Positions 55,771 through 64,000 of a DNA stretch of 64,000 bases are shown here, piece after piece. A program made the translations under genes and the position numbers. Source of the DNA: Zymoseptoria tritici IPO323. Taxonomy: Eukaryota > Ascomycota > Dothideomycetes > Mycosphaerellales > Mycosphaerellaceae. The notes below the pieces were generated by a model. It searched no databases, had not been told where the DNA came from, and saw only the letters and a program-made list of their open reading frames with translations. The DNA lies in contig NC_018218.1 of the NCBI RefSeq assembly GCF_000219625.1, positions 4,836,001 through 4,900,000 on the forward strand. Direction: 5' to 3'. Within the stretch, counting starts at the first letter, position 1. Each line of letters opens with the position of its first letter.

Positions 55771-58410
55771 TCACGCTTTCCTTCGTTTACTTTTGCCTTC
55801 CTCATCGTCCTCCCCACCAGCCTCACGTTCGGTGCTGCGCCAATCGCTAATCTTCTGCTCGACGTCATGAAAGAACTCCTTAGTAGAGAGTGCCATTCCG
55901 TCTTCGCCAGGATTAAACATGTATGCATTTGCGAACATGCGCATCAGCTCCTTTTCCAGCTGTACGCCGTTCACAATCGCTTTCGGGGGTTCCAGATCAG
56001 CGGTTCGTTCGAGCTCGACTGTGGTAGACCCATCTGCGGCTCGAGCTGATGACTCGGCTGCTGATTCGAGAGCCGCTGCGGCTGCAGCGACTGCCTTGGT
56101 TCCGGCGGTGATCGCTGTACGGATCGACTTGAGGTTTTGTGGCTGATGGATAATGTCATTATAGCCCGGTGCGTTCTTCTCCCGTACAGCCGTCGCAAAG
56201 TAAGCAGCATGCTTGTGACTGTTGATGTCGTTCATGATCGCTGAGGACATCTTTGCAAAGTTCCGCGTGGCCGCAACGGTATTGCCCTTCGGAGGAGGTG
56301 TCGCACCAAATTCGTTATCCTCTTCGATCGGAGACTCCTGCCGTTTCCGTTTCGAAGGAGGGATTGGTTGTGACTGTATCGTACCTCTTCGTTTTCGGGT
56401 CATGAGTCGAGTGCCTGAGCTGGCAGACGGTGCATTCGTGGATTCGCCCTCTTCCAGCATGTTGGCAGGGGTTGACGGCTCTGCCTTAACACCATTGGTA
56501 TCTCCAGGGCGATCGTCCGAGCTGGCATTGAGTCCGACGGCAGTACTGACGGAATGGCTGCGAGTCCGACCGAGGAGTGACTCGTCGGCCGCAGATGACA
56601 CCACACTCTGCGGGCTACCCGCCCGCGCATTGGAACGACGCTTGCTGATCCTCGTTTTCGCAGGTGGCTCCGCTGCATTTGTCTCCTCTGTAACGGGCTG
56701 GTCACGAGCTCGCTTCCCGCGACCAGAACGAGTAGGTGTCTTCTGACGCCCGATGGTGGGGCTCAGTGGTTCGACTTCTGGTCTAGGAGTCGATGCTGAA
56801 GGTTGCAGAGGCGATGGTCGATATTCAACTTTCCACAGTGGTCGCACCTTGGGCCTGGGTGGCGTTGCTAGAGCAGACACAACATCTGAAACCAGTCGCG
56901 AAGTCTGCGAAGGCAATCCGCGCGGTGCTGTCGCAGGACCAATATTTGGTTGTGAAGAGTAGGACACTGATCGCTGCTGCTGCCCAGGTGTGTATTGGGA
57001 CCGATTTTGTTGAGGCTGTATTGGCCGGTGGTGGTCTTGGGCTGGCAATGTGAATGGAGCTAGCATGTAGCCACCTTGCCGCGATTGCTGAAGTGGCGGC
57101 TGCGGTTGATATGCTGATGGCTGTTGCCCATGTTGTGGAGAGTACGGAGCTCGAGGGTCAGAATATGTTTGCTGCTGGTGGTACCCCTGAGTATGGGCGG
57201 CCAGTGGCGCTTGATATCTGGGCTGCTGGTCATTGGGCAGGGGCTGTCCGGTGTTCATGCGATGATATTGTCCATGCTGCTGCGGAGACTGCTGCGGATA
57301 GTATTGTTGAGGTTGCAGTGGCGGCGCGTGATGCATGCCTGGAGAGCCCGTGTGTTGCTGGCCTGGAACTGAGGAAGGCAGCATCCCGGGAGGCGGAGGC
57401 AATATCGGTCGAGGTGAAGACGAAGGTCTGGACAATGACTGCTGCAATTGCGGACTCGGCATCGACCCTTGCCTCGAATGGGAGTGATGAGACGCGTACG
57501 GCGATTGCTGACCTGGCGGTGGTGTCTGATTGTATGCCTGTTGCTGGGCCGAGCCATGAGCCTTGGGAGGGAGTCCAATGCGTGGAGACTGCGGCGCCAT
57601 TTCGGATAGAGGTGGAAGTCCTGTGTTGGAAGAAGCTCGTCGGTGGCTGTCAGAGTTCTCCTGTGGTTCAGGACCATGGTTCATCATGGCATCGATCGTT
57701 GCTTGCGAATAACGCTTTGGAGGAGGCTGCAGTGCTGCGTCTCCCTGTCGCGGCGTGCCTGCTGGGCTCGCCGTCGCGGACGGCGCCGCAGAATTGTTCA
57801 ATTCAGGTCGAATCGCACTAGGTTGAGTGTGTGCAATTGATGAAGGAATCGCACTAGGTTGAGTGTGTGCGATTGATGAGGGATTCGGACTGCTCACTTG
57901 AGACGTAGCGTGCTGTCGCTGCAGCACTTCGTCCCTACGACCAGACTCTATCTCCCCAATGTCGGCCGTGATTGTGGCATAGCTTTGCTCATACTCTCGC
58001 ACCTTCTTGACGACATTGTCCTTGTAGCGAGCATACAATCGCGACACCAATTGCGGAATGAGATGTGAGTGCTTTGCGGCTTCTTGCACGGTCGGCAGGA
58101 CAGGACTGGCGATTTTGCGTTTCTTCGATCCAATCGATGCATCACCGTTGGTGAGCGTGTGGCTGTCCCCATTGGCCTGGCGTTCGTTGTCCTGCTTGAC
58201 TTCCTCCTTCAACAATCCCAAATACAGCTCGCGTAGCGCATCCGGACTCAGACGGCCGGGATCATATGTGGGCTCGTCGCGGATCAAGGGAATATTCTTG
58301 AGATCATCGCTGATGCGCGTGAAACTGATGGAGGCAACGCCATCTACGCGCAATGCCTGGAAAAGCAGAAGCGTTTCGAGCGGGTTGTATGCGGTCGGCA
58401 GGCTCGTCAT
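55771..58410 (-). CDS. bromodomain protein, Brd8/Bdc1-like
   Basis: A single exon of 879 aa from the ATG at 58410 (the frame is open further up but without an ATG). The N-terminus (PTAYNPLETLLLFQALRVDG ... ISDDLKNIPLI ... LSPDALRELYLGLLKEE) resembles the N-terminal segment of Brd8/Bdc1, which ties the protein to the NuA4/SWR1 chromatin machinery. Residues about 170-530 are Gln/Pro/Ser-rich. Basic patches GRGKRARDQ and ISKRRSNAR look like nuclear signals. The bromodomain is C-terminal (about 715-865): AIMNDINSHKHAAYFA, NAPGYNDIIHQPQNLKSIR and FANAYMFN, where the last Asn is the usual acetyl-lysine contact. An Ala-rich insert lies between the helices. Role inferred: acetyl-histone reading in NuA4. 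Confidence 0.85.
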   Translation of the reverse strand: MTSLPTAYNPLETLLLFQALRVDGVASISFTRISDDLKNIPLIRDEPTYDPGRLSPDALRELYLGLLKEEVKQDNERQANGDSHTLTNGDASIGSKKRKIASPVLPTVQEAAKHSHLIPQLVSRLYARYKDNVVKKVREYEQSYATITADIGEIESGRRDEVLQRQHATSQVSSPNPSSIAHTQPSAIPSSIAHTQPSAIRPELNNSAAPSATASPAGTPRQGDAALQPPPKRYSQATIDAMMNHGPEPQENSDSHRRASSNTGLPPLSEMAPQSPRIGLPPKAHGSAQQQAYNQTPPPGQQSPYASHHSHSRQGSMPSPQLQQSLSRPSSSPRPILPPPPGMLPSSVPGQQHTGSPGMHHAPPLQPQQYYPQQSPQQHGQYHRMNTGQPLPNDQQPRYQAPLAAHTQGYHQQQTYSDPRAPYSPQHGQQPSAYQPQPPLQQSRQGGYMLAPFTLPAQDHHRPIQPQQNRSQYTPGQQQRSVSYSSQPNIGPATAPRGLPSQTSRLVSDVVSALATPPRPKVRPLWKVEYRPSPLQPSASTPRPEVEPLSPTIGRQKTPTRSGRGKRARDQPVTEETNAAEPPAKTRISKRRSNARAGSPQSVVSSAADESLLGRTRSHSVSTAVGLNASSDDRPGDTNGVKAEPSTPANMLEEGESTNAPSASSGTRLMTRKRRGTIQSQPIPPSKRKRQESPIEEDNEFGATPPPKGNTVAATRNFAKMSSAIMNDINSHKHAAYFATAVREKNAPGYNDIIHQPQNLKSIRTAITAGTKAVAAAAAALESAAESSARAADGSTTVELERTADLEPPKAIVNGVQLEKELMRMFANAYMFNPGEDGMALSTKEFFHDVEQKISDWRSTEREAGGEDDEEGKSKRRKA
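57811..57882 (-). repeat. two 36-bp tandem repeats in the bromodomain gene
   Basis: Units 57811-57846 and 57847-57882 differ at two bases and encode SSIAHTQPSAI twice. Confidence 0.9.
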
Positions 58411-59240
58411 GTGGAAGCCACTGCGGAAGGTGCAGCAGTGACGGAGACGATGGAAGCGAAAGAGCGTCGACTGTGCCTGCAACCATCATCGATATCGTCG
58501 GTCTTCAATTTGGCGACATTTCGGATCGAATACAGTGAATGGAGATCGGCGTAGGCGAGTCGATTCCGATGGGTTGTGTTGCGTGGTGCAGTATCTGCGT
58601 CGATGGTCGGGTCGTGCGATGGACAATTCTTCGAGATTGCGACCGAGCGGACGATGTTTCCCGAGCGTCTTCACCAAAAGCCGAAACCATGGCAAGAAGC
58701 AGAACTTGGCCAACCTGGAATTGATTCAGAATTGATGGAGCCAAACCAATTGCCATCAATTTCGAGGCCCGACATCCTGGGGAAAGCAAGTGCCTTTGTC
58801 TCAGGGCTAAAACAATACACCGTCGCGAAGCACAAAGGTAAGAGTCGCCGAAACGTGGATACCTTAGAACAAGAGCAACAGCAATCTCCTTTCTGCTCAC
58901 AATCTCTCCGATATACCACCACCTTGATCAACACCACCCGCACCTCCATACTGTATTCGCACGGCATTCGAGGTACCGTCCTTCTCCCGCGACCAGCATG
59001 CAGATCGGGGCTCACCTGTTGCGCAGAGCGCCCTTACTTCACCCTTGACCCCTTTCTCGCGAACGGCCTTTATTGACCTTCATTTACGGCTCATTCGGGG
59101 GATTATCTTACTAGCTGCGATACCGTCTGTGTGCTGCTGATACCCTGCTCTCTTCTGGGGTCTAAGATCTGCGCCCAACTCAAGAGCGACGTCTCTGGAA
59201 AGTCGCGGAAGACAATCACTCATTGACACCGCTTTCCACG
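58411..59240. other. divergent promoter region
   Basis: 830 bases between the bromodomain gene (-) and the coiled-coil gene (+). No coding feature recognised. Confidence 0.4.
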
Positions 59241-59885
59241 ATGTCGGACGAAGACCAGGAGCGCGAGTTTGATCAGCGTCAGCAAGCGAAATGGAGAACG
59301 CGACCAGAGTCGTACGTCATGTCGGAACTGCAGACGATGCTAGAGAATCGCACAGGCAACACACAGCTGACTCGACAAACAGGACCATCGCTCAGAACTT
59401 CGCTACCGACCTCGATGCCATGTTCGGACTTACCCCTGCCGTGGAGGACCTCTCCAAAACGATCGAGCAGAAGTGAGGGCGCCCGCACGACTCCAAATTC
59501 ATCGTCGTCGCCAGACTGACAGCTGGGCAGGAAGCAGACTGTGTCATCGGGAACACAACAATTGCAAGAGCTGGAAGCTAGGTTGCGTGCGACCGAACAA
59601 CGACTTGCCCGCGTGTCCAAAAAGGACTCCCCTTCGCGACCGGGTGAAGTGCCCAACACGCATACGGACACCAATCAGACTGCCGACGGTGCTCCACGTT
59701 CGAGTCCGCTTGCGCAGAGACCATCCTACACCAACTCCCGCCCACCTACATCCGACGAGAGACCGGCCAGCAACCGGGAGAATACTCAAACTATGATGGC
59801 GGGGGCGCCACAGCACCAGATGAGTGCGAGCGAGTACGTGATGGTGGACAGGAGTGCGGGACAAGCTCAGAGAGGCTACGGTTAG
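59241..59885 (+). CDS. small coiled-coil protein of unknown function
   Basis: Exons 59241..59311, 59383..59472 and 59531..59885 give 171 aa. Joins restore RPESTIAQNFATDLDAMFG and KTIEQKKQTVSSGTQQLQEL. An acidic N-terminus (MSDEDQEREFDQRQQAKW) precedes a helical region with heptads (VEDLSKTIEQKKQTVSSG ... QELEARLRATEQRLARVSKK, about 35-85). The last 85 residues are Ser/Pro/Thr-rich and disordered. Introns are 71 and 58 nt with CTGAC branch motifs. No family recognised; the length and layout suggest an adaptor rather than an enzyme. Confidence 0.75.
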
Positions 59886-60451
59886 GCAGGAGACTGAGCA
59901 CTGAGGCGTTGGAGTCGCATGGGTGGAGTCTGGGTATGCGTGGGCTTGAAGGCCGCCGCAGAGAACAACGAAACATGGCGGCGGGGAGGTATTGTGCCAT
60001 TCTTCACCTCCTGGTTGCCTGGGAGGTCTGTCACTTAGCGTTATGGGAGGATTAGCGAACGGCTTTCCGTGCGAAGCAAGACCAACCTTTCATCAATCAC
60101 TGCATATGGTAAGCCCAGCCTAGACTCCTGCTCATCGATTCGAGATGATCGAGCTCTTGAAATACAGCCTCACTGCACAAGCGGGATGACCTTCCAAACG
60201 GGATCGATACTGCTACTGCCGAGATAGGAAATGGTAGTTCAGCTTCCTCCACCTCTCGCGACTTCGGACGCCGAAGTGGAACATCTGCACGCTGGAAAAC
60301 TCCGGATCTGCATGATCCCGCGGCGCACGGCGTCGCATCCTTCAGGATTCAAGGTATGCACATATATGAACGTAAGCTCCCGTCGATCATAGCAACAACA
60401 TCAGCCCGCTCCTTCATAGCGAAACACTGGTCAGATTTCCAACAGCACAAC
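59886..60451. other. intergenic region upstream of the P450 gene
   Basis: 566 bases between two plus-strand genes; a 3' UTR and the P450 promoter are expected. Nothing else seen. Confidence 0.4.
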
Positions 60452-62259
60452 ATGGCTTTACCAGCACTTCTCTCCAACTCAGACACTTCCAGCGTGCGTA
60501 CCCTCTCACTCGCACTTCTGGGCCTCCTCATCAGCAGCATCGGATATCTCCTACACGTCAAGTTTCGTCCTGGTCTGCGAAGGATTCCCGGACCATGGCT
60601 GGCCTCCATTTCCTCTCTCGATCGACTACGATCCGCTGCCAGTGGTCAGCAGATGAATTATCATCTGAAACTTCATGAGCAATATGGACCGTTAGTGCGC
60701 ATCGGGCCAAATCATGTCTCCTTCGCATATGCAGATTTGATACCGGATGTGTACGGCGTTGGGACCAAGTTTCGAAAGGTCAGTCTGCTTTTGTGGAGTC
60801 GTGTTCGCGAACTCTGGAGGGACATTGAACGAGTTAGGGTGTCCAGTCAAGGTCCCAGCCGACGATAACTTTGCTAACCAGTCTGTTATCGCCCCGCAGT
60901 CGGACTTCTACACACTGTTCGACACCCCGACTACGACTGGGGTGGCGCCAAATGTGTTCTCCGTTCGAGATGAAGTAGCGCATCGCGACATGCGGCGGCC
61001 GGCTGCCAATGCATATTCGATGAGCTCATTGAGAGAACTGGAGCCGATGAACGACGCTTGTTCCGCAGTGATCGTGGAGAAGTTCAACAAGTACGTGGAC
61101 AAGGAGATCGATTTGGGAACTTGGCTGCAGGTGTGTGAGCACAGATCCTTCTCCTCAGCGAAGCTAGCACACGATGTCACGATCTGCTCTCGGGTACTGA
61201 TATCGATGATAGTGGTATGCCTTCGACGTCGTGACCTCAATCACCTTCTCCAACACACTCGGAATGCTCGAGCAGGAACGCGATGTGGACAATGTCATCG
61301 AAGCCATCGAAGCTGGGCTCGCCTACAACAGCGTGATCGGACAGGTGCCATGGCTTCACAAGCTGCTCTTCGGCAATCCCATGGTCGTGAAAGTCGCGAA
61401 TTTGGTTCCTTCGATCCGGAAGATGAGCAATAGCTTTGAACTGATGAGTGCTTTCCTCAAGAGACAAGTGAAACGCTACGAGAACGAGGAGTTCAACACG
61501 ATCCCTTTGCAGGACATGCTTAGTCGTTTCAAGCGCGTCAAAGATGGAAAGCTGCTGATGAGTGACGACTTGGTCCTCAGTCACACCGGGAGTAACATGT
61601 GAGTCTCATCATCACTCAGGTCATGAAAACCGCTGACGGCCCACAGTTTCGCCGGCTCCGACACGACTGCGATATCCCTGCGCTCCGTATTTTACAACCT
61701 GTGCCGGAACAAGCAAGCCCACGACAAGCTGCTCGCCGAGATCGATGAAGCAGATAGAAACGGCCTGTTATCCAACCCCGTGTCGTTCGCCGAAGCACAA
61801 CGTCTACCGTACTTCCAAGCCGTTATGAAGGAAGCCTTGCGCCTACATCCTGCAGTCGGACAACTATTGGAGCGACGGGTGCCCAAAGGCGGAGCGGACA
61901 TCGGTGGCGCGTGGTTACCAGAGGGGACAATCGTCGGCATGAACCCATGGGTCAGCGCAAGGGACGGGTCGGTGTATGGGCTTGACCATGACGATTTTCG
62001 TCCCGAAAGATGGCTGGAGGCAAGCGAAACACAGCTGCGACTGATGGATCGCAATGACCTCTCCTTCGGTGCAGGGGCTAGGACTTGTCTGGGTAAGAAT
62101 ATCTCAATACTTGAGATGTCAAAACTCATCCCTGAGCTGTATCGGCACTTCGACTTCGAATTGACGGATCCGACGAAAGAGTGGGAGCTGCACGATTACT
62201 GGTTTGTCAAGCAGACCGGGTTGATCTGCAAGGTGAAGCGCAGAGAGCGATCTTGCTAG
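60452..62259 (+). CDS. cytochrome P450 monooxygenase
   Basis: Exons 60452..60778, 60900..61130, 61213..61598 and 61647..62259 give 518 aa. An N-terminal ER anchor (LALLGLLISSIGYLLHV) is followed by the Pro-rich hinge RRIPGPWLA. The oxygen-activating I-helix motif AGSDTT follows the last splice (about 317), the ExxR pair is in EALRLHP (about 375), and the heme-binding loop FGAGARTCLG (about 454) contains the Cys ligand. The overall pattern resembles the pisatin-demethylase/benzoate-hydroxylase-like group of filamentous fungi, but the substrate cannot be read from sequence. It needs a P450 reductase encoded elsewhere. The 121-nt first intron is longer than its neighbours. The stop lies 32 bases from the stop of the convergent zinc-finger gene. 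Confidence 0.93.
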
Positions 62260-62291
62260 AATCGAGACCAATATGAGAGGTTTCGATGGTC

Positions 62292-62959
62292 CTAGCCCTT
62301 GCCGAATCGCAGCTGGCATAGCTCGATAAACTCGTTCAGCCCCTCAGCCAGCTCGTCATTCCGTTCATCATTCCTCATCTGGTGGATGTAGTGCAAGCCA
62401 AACTTGTCGCCCTTCTCCTGGGTCCAGGGGCCGCGTTGCCAGTCTGCAAACTCATGTTCTTGTCGACCGCCACCACCACCGCGGGTGTTTCCTCGCCCAC
62501 CTCGACCTCCGCGCCCGCGTTGCTGGTGAAAGGTGGGCCGATGCTCATCGAGCCAGTCCTTGCGATTCCAGCCGTATGCATCGTCTGGTCCAGGTTCCAG
62601 AGTCACGCCATATGCGAGCTGTAGTTGATGCTTTAGGTTGGGATATCTTACCAGGAGTCGTTTGAGTTCGGGATCATTTTCGAATCCTGTGAAGTCCAGT
62701 TTCGGCGCTCTCTGCGTTGTTCCAGGTCGATCTGTGGGCAGTAACTGCTGATAGCCGTTGTTCTTTGCCCCAACGGACGCTTTCTCTTCATCGTGTTTCT
62801 CTTTGTGCAATTTGTAGCATGGTATGGAGCAGCTGTTACCGGATCAGTCTCGTTTCTGCGGAATTGGATTGATGCGTAGTCTTACTATCTCAGCTCACAG
62901 ACTGGGCATTTGTATTTCGAATCGACGGTCTGGCACACGCCGCATTTGGGCGCTGACAT
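62292..62959 (-). CDS. HIT-type zinc-finger protein, Hit1/ZNHIT3-like
   Basis: Exons 62886..62959 and 62292..62832 give 204 aa. The zf-HIT motif is at residues 6-38: C6, C9, C18, C21, C26, C30, H34, H38 (CGVCQTVDSKYKCPVCELRY, then CSIPCYKLHKEKH). The intron splits the finger between Y25's codon bases. A C-terminal helical part (LKRLLVRYPNLKHQLQLAYG) and an RGG-type stretch (RGRGGRGGRGNTRGG) follow. Yeast Hit1 and human ZNHIT3 help assemble box C/D snoRNPs with Rsa1/NUFIP; that role is inferred. It is divergent from COX11 across a 213-bp shared promoter. Confidence 0.85.
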
Positions 62960-63172
62960 TCTGCTGGTCTCATATCTATTTCTCGGTGTTGGTGATGGAA
63001 AGAAGTAGTCGTCGATCACATGAAGGAAAGTTGACGCGAAGTCCAGTGCCAAGACAATCTGCTTGAGGAAAGTTGCGGCGATGAAACCATGACCTCCGCG
63101 ACCTGCAGACATCGCCGTCACCATCATTGATCTTGCGTTGTTCGTCAGTCACATCCCTTCGAATCACTTGCA
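62960..63172. promoter_or_regulatory. compact bidirectional promoter, HIT-finger gene / COX11
   Basis: Only 213 bases separate the divergent start codons, so both core promoters must lie here. No TATA box is obvious. Confidence 0.6.
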
Positions 63173-64000
63173 ATGTCACCACCGAGATATCGATCGCTAT
63201 TGCAGTTGGCACGCGAGCGAGCACCATACAGCTTCTCAGGATGCATAAGGAACAATACCCAGAGACCGCAGTGGATTGCCCCAACAAGGCGAAGCGTTCA
63301 GACTACTACCTCGCAGACTTCTCGGGGAGCTCGTCCGACGATGGCACAATTGCAGAAACCATTTGAGCAGAAGAATGCGAGTACTCTGTACGTGGCAGAA
63401 TCTTGACGCCGAGAGACATAGACGTTGGATCTTCTGGGACAGTACACTGACCTTCAGTAGCTACTACGTGATCTCGATTGTGCTCGGGACTGTTGCGTTG
63501 AGCTATGGAAGCGTCCCGCTGTACAAGACAATCTGTCAACAGACGGGATGGGGTGGACAACCGATCAAATCAGCCGCTCACTCAGTACCAGACGGCGAGG
63601 ACGAAGTAACCGCAAAGCTGACTCCGGTCACTTCATCACGACGACTGCGTATAACGTTCGCCGGCTCCACGTCTGATATCTTACCCTGGAAGTTTACGCC
63701 ACAGCAAAGAGAAGTCAGGGTATTACCAGGAGAGACAGCGTTGGCCTTTTACACAGCCACGAACCAAAGTAAAGACGAGGATATCATTGGGGTAGCGACA
63801 TACAGCGTGACTCCGGCACAAGTGGCTCCATACTTCAGCAAGATCCAATGTTTCTGCTTCGAGGAGCAGAGATTGAACAAGGGAGAGACTGTGGACATGC
63901 CAGTGTTCTTCTACATCGATCCGGATTTCTTAAAGGATCCAACAATGAGAGGCATTGATACCATCACGCTGAACTACACGTTCTTTAGTAGGTCAAATGT
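63173..64000 (+). CDS. COX11: cytochrome c oxidase assembly protein Cox11 (3' end outside window)
   Basis: Exons 63173..63387 and 63458..(about 63987 or beyond the window). The N-terminus is a basic mitochondrial presequence (MSPPRYRSLLQLARERAPYS). The join gives NASTLSYYVISIVLGTVALS, the single inner-membrane helix, then SYGSVPLYKTICQQTGWGG with a conserved Cys, and the copper-binding CFCFEEQ loop in the intermembrane-space domain, followed by MPVFFYIDPDF and LNYTFF. Cox11 delivers copper to the CuB site of Cox1. Near the end TTTA is followed by GTAGGT, probably an intron donor at 63988; if so, the true C-terminus is on the next exon outside the window. Confidence 0.95.

Noticed and set aside
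57054..57821. 255-codon open frame on +
   Set aside because: Antisense of the Gln/Pro-rich part of the bromodomain gene.
53654..62259. Secondary-metabolite cluster (mpaB-like oxygenase plus P450)
   Set aside because: No backbone synthase, prenyltransferase or dedicated transporter nearby, and the two genes are separated by chromatin and unknown genes.

Overview
The window is nuclear DNA of a filamentous ascomycete (Pezizomycotina). A Dothideomycete is my best guess, from family content rather than from any single diagnostic gene. The evidence is GT-AG introns of about 50-90 nt with CTAAC/CTGAC-like branch sites, fungal-only families (BYS1/thaumatin-like, PIR cell-wall protein, 2EXR/F-box-like, mpaB-like DUF2236, Rxt3, Rrg9) and short intergenic distances. 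Exon joins were worked out by hand from splice signals plus reading-frame continuity. Every multi-exon model below closes to a whole number of codons, except the two genes cut by the window edges.

Left part (1-16.6 kb): the 3' end of a membrane-anchored ADAM metalloprotease on +, then a run of minus-strand genes: an unknown protein, ribosomal protein L3 (five exons), an HSL-type alpha/beta hydrolase, an HMG-box transcription factor, a DHA1-like MFS transporter with a repeat-rich N-terminal arm, and a GNAT acetyltransferase.

Middle (16.6-31 kb) is gene-poor. A secreted BYS1/thaumatin-like protein (+) and a PIR cell-wall protein (-) sit in long stretches without a recognisable gene, followed by choline sulfatase (-). 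The PIR gene is the standout of the window. I reconstruct 14 exons in which each of five internal PIR repeats has its invariant Asp-Gly core on its own 6-8 nt microexon. Two of the donors must be GC rather than GT. The spliced protein restores near-consensus PIR repeats.

Right part (31-64 kb) is dense with housekeeping genes. In order: peptidyl-tRNA hydrolase 2, a 2EXR/F-box-like protein, an unknown nuclear-looking protein, battenin (CLN3/BTN1), the Rpd3L subunit Rxt3, mitochondrial Rrg9, a patch of decayed or duplicated sequence with two small unknown genes, a large unknown protein, a RasGEF with an N-terminal GTPase-like domain, an mpaB-like oxygenase, a Brd8/Bdc1-like bromodomain protein, a small coiled-coil protein, a cytochrome P450, an Hit1/ZNHIT3 zinc-finger protein, and COX11 running off the end. 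Genes are mostly individual transcription units. I see no biosynthetic cluster, no transposon with coding capacity, no tRNA/rRNA gene and no CRISPR.
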